NCBI GenBank assembly: GCA_036012865.1
Contig: DASCQC010000022.1
Coordinates: 1-8,341 of the forward strand
Direction of reading: 5' to 3'
Length of the DNA: 8,341 bases
Source of the DNA: DASCQC01 sp036012865
Lineage (GTDB): Bacteria; Pseudomonadota; Gammaproteobacteria; Comchoanobacterales; Comchoanobacteraceae
Shown here: in pieces, positions 6,165-8,341 of the stretch
Position numbering within the stretch: position 1 is the first letter of the stretch
Layout of the letters: each line of letters starts with the position of its first letter
Position numbers and translations under genes: made by a program
The notes under the pieces: generated by a model
Seen by the model: only the letters and a program-made list of their open reading frames with translations
Databases searched by the model: none
What the model was told of the DNA's origin: nothing

Positions 6165-8054
6165 ATGTTGACTTCCCTACACATTACCGCAACTTACATG
6201 GATAACGTCATCCATAAAGAGACCCATGCAGATATTGGCGCAGATCTTGTTATCAAAACTCACCAAAAGATAAAAAAGACCGACCTAGATAGTGCTACAG
6301 GGCTTGGTGTAAACATTATCCCGATAACAACCATGACGATTCAAGCTGGACTTGCTGAAAAAACGTTATCATTAAGGCTACAAAGCTTACCCCAAGGTCT
6401 TCTTGATGTCAGCAGGTTAAAACTGTGCTCAACCAACCAGTGCAACCACAGCATTCAGCGAGGAGAAATCTGGTTAGAAAAACCCATCTTCAATGAGCAT
6501 CAAGTTAACCCAGGTGACAAGATTACGATACTTAACCAAACATTTATCGTAAAAGGTTACGTTAAAAACCAGCCTAAATACGGACAAAGCTATTTTTTAA
6601 CCTACAACAACGCACACATTCATCCCGATGATTTTATTACCTTAAAACTAAACAAGAAACGTCTTTTCAACCAAAATTATTACATGGTTTTCGGAGAACA
6701 TGCTTCACTGTGGCTAATGTCTCTTCAGACACCTATTGCCGGGTTATACCAACAGGGTTCAGCCTTTATTGATCATGGCACCCACACTGGCCGTGATTTA
6801 TTAAGTATGCTTAACGTAAGCATCATTATCATGATTATCTTATCTACCTTTGCATTAAGTCATTCTTGGCAGCAACGTTATCAACTGACCATGAAGACCC
6901 TCACGGCTTTAGGTATCCCTTTATATCGATCTAAATTCAGTTTACTGATCACCTCCTTTTTGAACGTAAGCTTCCCCATCTTACTCGCCAGTTTTCTTGC
7001 TGCACTTCTCACCCCATGGGTTATTAATTCCGTGACGATTATTCATGAAATCATGCCGGTTAATGAGTTATTGCAAGCCACTGCCGAATCCTTCATCGCC
7101 ATGATGTCCCTGACCCTAATATGCCTGATGCTTTCATTGTACCTTGGCACACTGCAAGCAACCAGCATCATCGTGGCTGTGACCATTGCCTTCGCTTCGT
7201 TACAATTGTCTTGGCTTAAGATAAAGTTACTCGCAGGCATGGGCTATGCTTTTATTTTTGTCAGCATAACCTTTGCCATCCTATACGCTATATTGACGCT
7301 ATGGTTAAAGCTTGCCAGCCAGAATAATCTTCATTACGTTGTGATCGGAAGAATCAAAGCCTATCGCACCATGCACGTGCTGCAGCTTGGGTTAATTGCT
7401 TGGCTTTTTGGAACAACTTTTGCCTTGCTATTACAGGGTATTGATACGCTTTCAACCTACCAAACTCATTATCAATCCACCGAGAAACCGAAAGCCATTG
7501 TGGTTGGCATCCAGCCAGATGAATACGCAGGGTTTCTAGAAAAAGTTAAACCCTATACTGAAAACGTTGATCGTGTCGAATTAACCAGGGCTAAACTGAT
7601 CGGAATCAATGGCAGCAAAATTCCTAGTAAGAAAATAGATATCATTAAAGTTGATAGCTTAGTTAACCTTATAACACAGCAGACTTCCACCAAGAAAAAA
7701 GTTCAGGTAGATAATATTGTAGCCAAACATTATCAAATAACGCCTGGCGAGACCCTAACAATCCGACAACTCATGTCCTCCAATATTCAAGAACTCCCGG
7801 TTGAAAAGATAATCCATGGCTACACGGATTTATTTAACCTCAGTTCTGATAAACTATACCTCTTTCATCAAGGAACTCACCCACTCTCAGGCATCAGCGC
7901 CCTACAGCTTAACATGGATATTGAGCAGCTAAATCGTGAAGTCATTCGTCAACATTACCCTCAAGCACAGACCTTTGACATTAAAAAGTCATGCAAAAAC
8001 TTCAAGAAACCCTCCATAACAGCTTCAATATCCTGCTTTATTTTTTGTTTTTAA
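6165..8054 (+). CDS. FtsX/MacB-type ABC transporter permease, damaged at both ends
   Basis: This 629-residue frame has the layout of large two-module ABC permeases (YbbP-like, COG3127 type): an N-terminal helix, a periplasmic MacB_PCD-like domain (about 20-205, with NPGDKITILNQTFIVKGYV-like wording near 115-133), membrane helices at about 212-232, 258-285, 305-329, 331-349, 356-381 and 401-424, then a second periplasmic domain to about 605. TMKTLTALGI (242-251) fits the FtsX coupling segment that touches the ATPase. The first helix is only half inside the ATG-initiated ORF: the frame stays open back to 6111 and encodes WGLFLATV directly before the Met, but offers no ATG, GTG or TTG and no Shine-Dalgarno. 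The last 20 or so residues after about 607 are out of frame; the real continuation is at 7985-8341. No ATPase gene is adjacent. It is most likely a decaying pseudogene, unless the frameshift is a sequencing error. Confidence 0.75.
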   Translation: MLTSLHITATYMDNVIHKETHADIGADLVIKTHQKIKKTDLDSATGLGVNIIPITTMTIQAGLAEKTLSLRLQSLPQGLLDVSRLKLCSTNQCNHSIQRGEIWLEKPIFNEHQVNPGDKITILNQTFIVKGYVKNQPKYGQSYFLTYNNAHIHPDDFITLKLNKKRLFNQNYYMVFGEHASLWLMSLQTPIAGLYQQGSAFIDHGTHTGRDLLSMLNVSIIIMIILSTFALSHSWQQRYQLTMKTLTALGIPLYRSKFSLLITSFLNVSFPILLASFLAALLTPWVINSVTIIHEIMPVNELLQATAESFIAMMSLTLICLMLSLYLGTLQATSIIVAVTIAFASLQLSWLKIKLLAGMGYAFIFVSITFAILYAILTLWLKLASQNNLHYVVIGRIKAYRTMHVLQLGLIAWLFGTTFALLLQGIDTLSTYQTHYQSTEKPKAIVVGIQPDEYAGFLEKVKPYTENVDRVELTRAKLIGINGSKIPSKKIDIIKVDSLVNLITQQTSTKKKVQVDNIVAKHYQITPGETLTIRQLMSSNIQELPVEKIIHGYTDLFNLSSDKLYLFHQGTHPLSGISALQLNMDIEQLNREVIRQHYPQAQTFDIKKSCKNFKKPSITASISCFIFCF

Positions 8055-8341
8055 TCGTCTCATTTATCTGCCTTAACTGCTATCACCTAACACGGTGGCA
8101 ACGATTGCAACGAACTGTCGATGAGCAAATATTAAGCTATCTTGGACTAAGCACCCACCAGCTTACCTCCCTTAGCAATAAAGAAAAACTCGTGTTACTG
8201 CGAATCTCTTTCCTCTCTATCTTTGCAGCAACTTATTACATGTCTACGCTATTTATCACTGTTCTCAATCGCATGGATACTGGAATTTATCTCTGGTTAA
8301 TAGCACTCATCCCAATCATAGAAGGCAGCTATCTTATCAAA
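7985..8341 (+). pseudogene. C-terminal FtsX domain of the same permease in the shifted frame, runs off the right edge
   Basis: This frame is open from 7985 to the window end (119 codons), with an ATG at 7991. It encodes a hydrophobic helix (around FNILLYFLFLIVSFICL), then LTRWQRLQRTVDEQILSYLGLS, which matches the FtsX coupling segment before the last helices, then further hydrophobic stretches. Adding one A to the five-A run at 7983-7987 joins it smoothly to the upstream frame as DIKKVMQKLQ. There is no ribosome site before the ATG at 7991, so it is the broken tail of the permease and not an independent gene. The 3' end is outside the window. Confidence 0.75.

Noticed and set aside
7982..7990. 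Programmed -1 frameshift at TAAAAAG in the permease
   Set aside because: A -1 slip here would produce the right frame, but the heptamer T-AAA-AAG has only five A's, so the P-site tRNA would mispair on TAA, and no stimulatory stem-loop was obvious downstream. ABC permeases are not known to use this; a simple indel or sequencing error is more likely.
1..8341. CRISPR arrays, tRNA or rRNA genes, insertion-sequence ends, phage attachment sites
   Set aside because: No regularly spaced repeats, cloverleaf-like sequence with CCA-type ends, transposase frames or flanking inverted repeats were seen on either strand.

Overview
The window is AT-rich bacterial DNA carrying eight recognisable genes. It looks gammaproteobacterial: a class II glutamine amidotransferase (yafJ-like) is followed directly by a YafK/DpaA-type L,D-transpeptidase-fold protein, the same gene order as yafJ-yafK in Escherichia coli, and an E. 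coli-type (type II) thymidine kinase lies next to them. Two proteins at the left end have eukaryotic-like domains, a Hanks-type kinase and a RING/U-box-like protein. That suggests a host-associated lineage such as Legionellales-like bacteria; this is inference.

Layout. 1-694 (minus) is the N-terminal part of a eukaryotic-like Ser/Thr kinase that runs off the left edge. 882-1928 (minus) is an unrecognised membrane protein with 3-4 N-terminal hydrophobic segments and a C-terminal RING/U-box-like domain. 2000-2953 (minus) is a tRNA-dihydrouridine synthase family enzyme with several divergent signature residues. A 329-base divergent intergenic region follows. It holds a good sigma70 promoter for the plus-strand pair yafJ-like (3283-4086) and yafK-like (4150-4815). 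The yafK-like gene ends tail to tail with tdk (4812-5408, minus), with a 4-base overlap of the stop codons. 5535-6113 (minus) encodes a small, acidic, six-cysteine exported protein of unknown function. 6165-8341 (plus) is an FtsX/MacB-type ABC permease that looks damaged at both ends: it has no convincing start codon or Shine-Dalgarno, and a one-base frameshift in an A-tract near 7983-7987 puts the C-terminal permease domain in another frame.

How the genes fit together. The centre is housekeeping: tRNA modification, cell-wall maintenance and thymidine salvage. The flanks look accessory. The left flank pairs a kinase with a membrane-anchored protein in which one RING zinc site is kept and the other is replaced by U-box-like residues. 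This is the most unusual thing in the window and could be a host-directed or ubiquitin-like regulatory module, but no partner or secretion signal is visible. The right flank looks like a rearrangement junction, where the promoter of the six-cysteine protein lies inside the 5' remnant of the permease frame.
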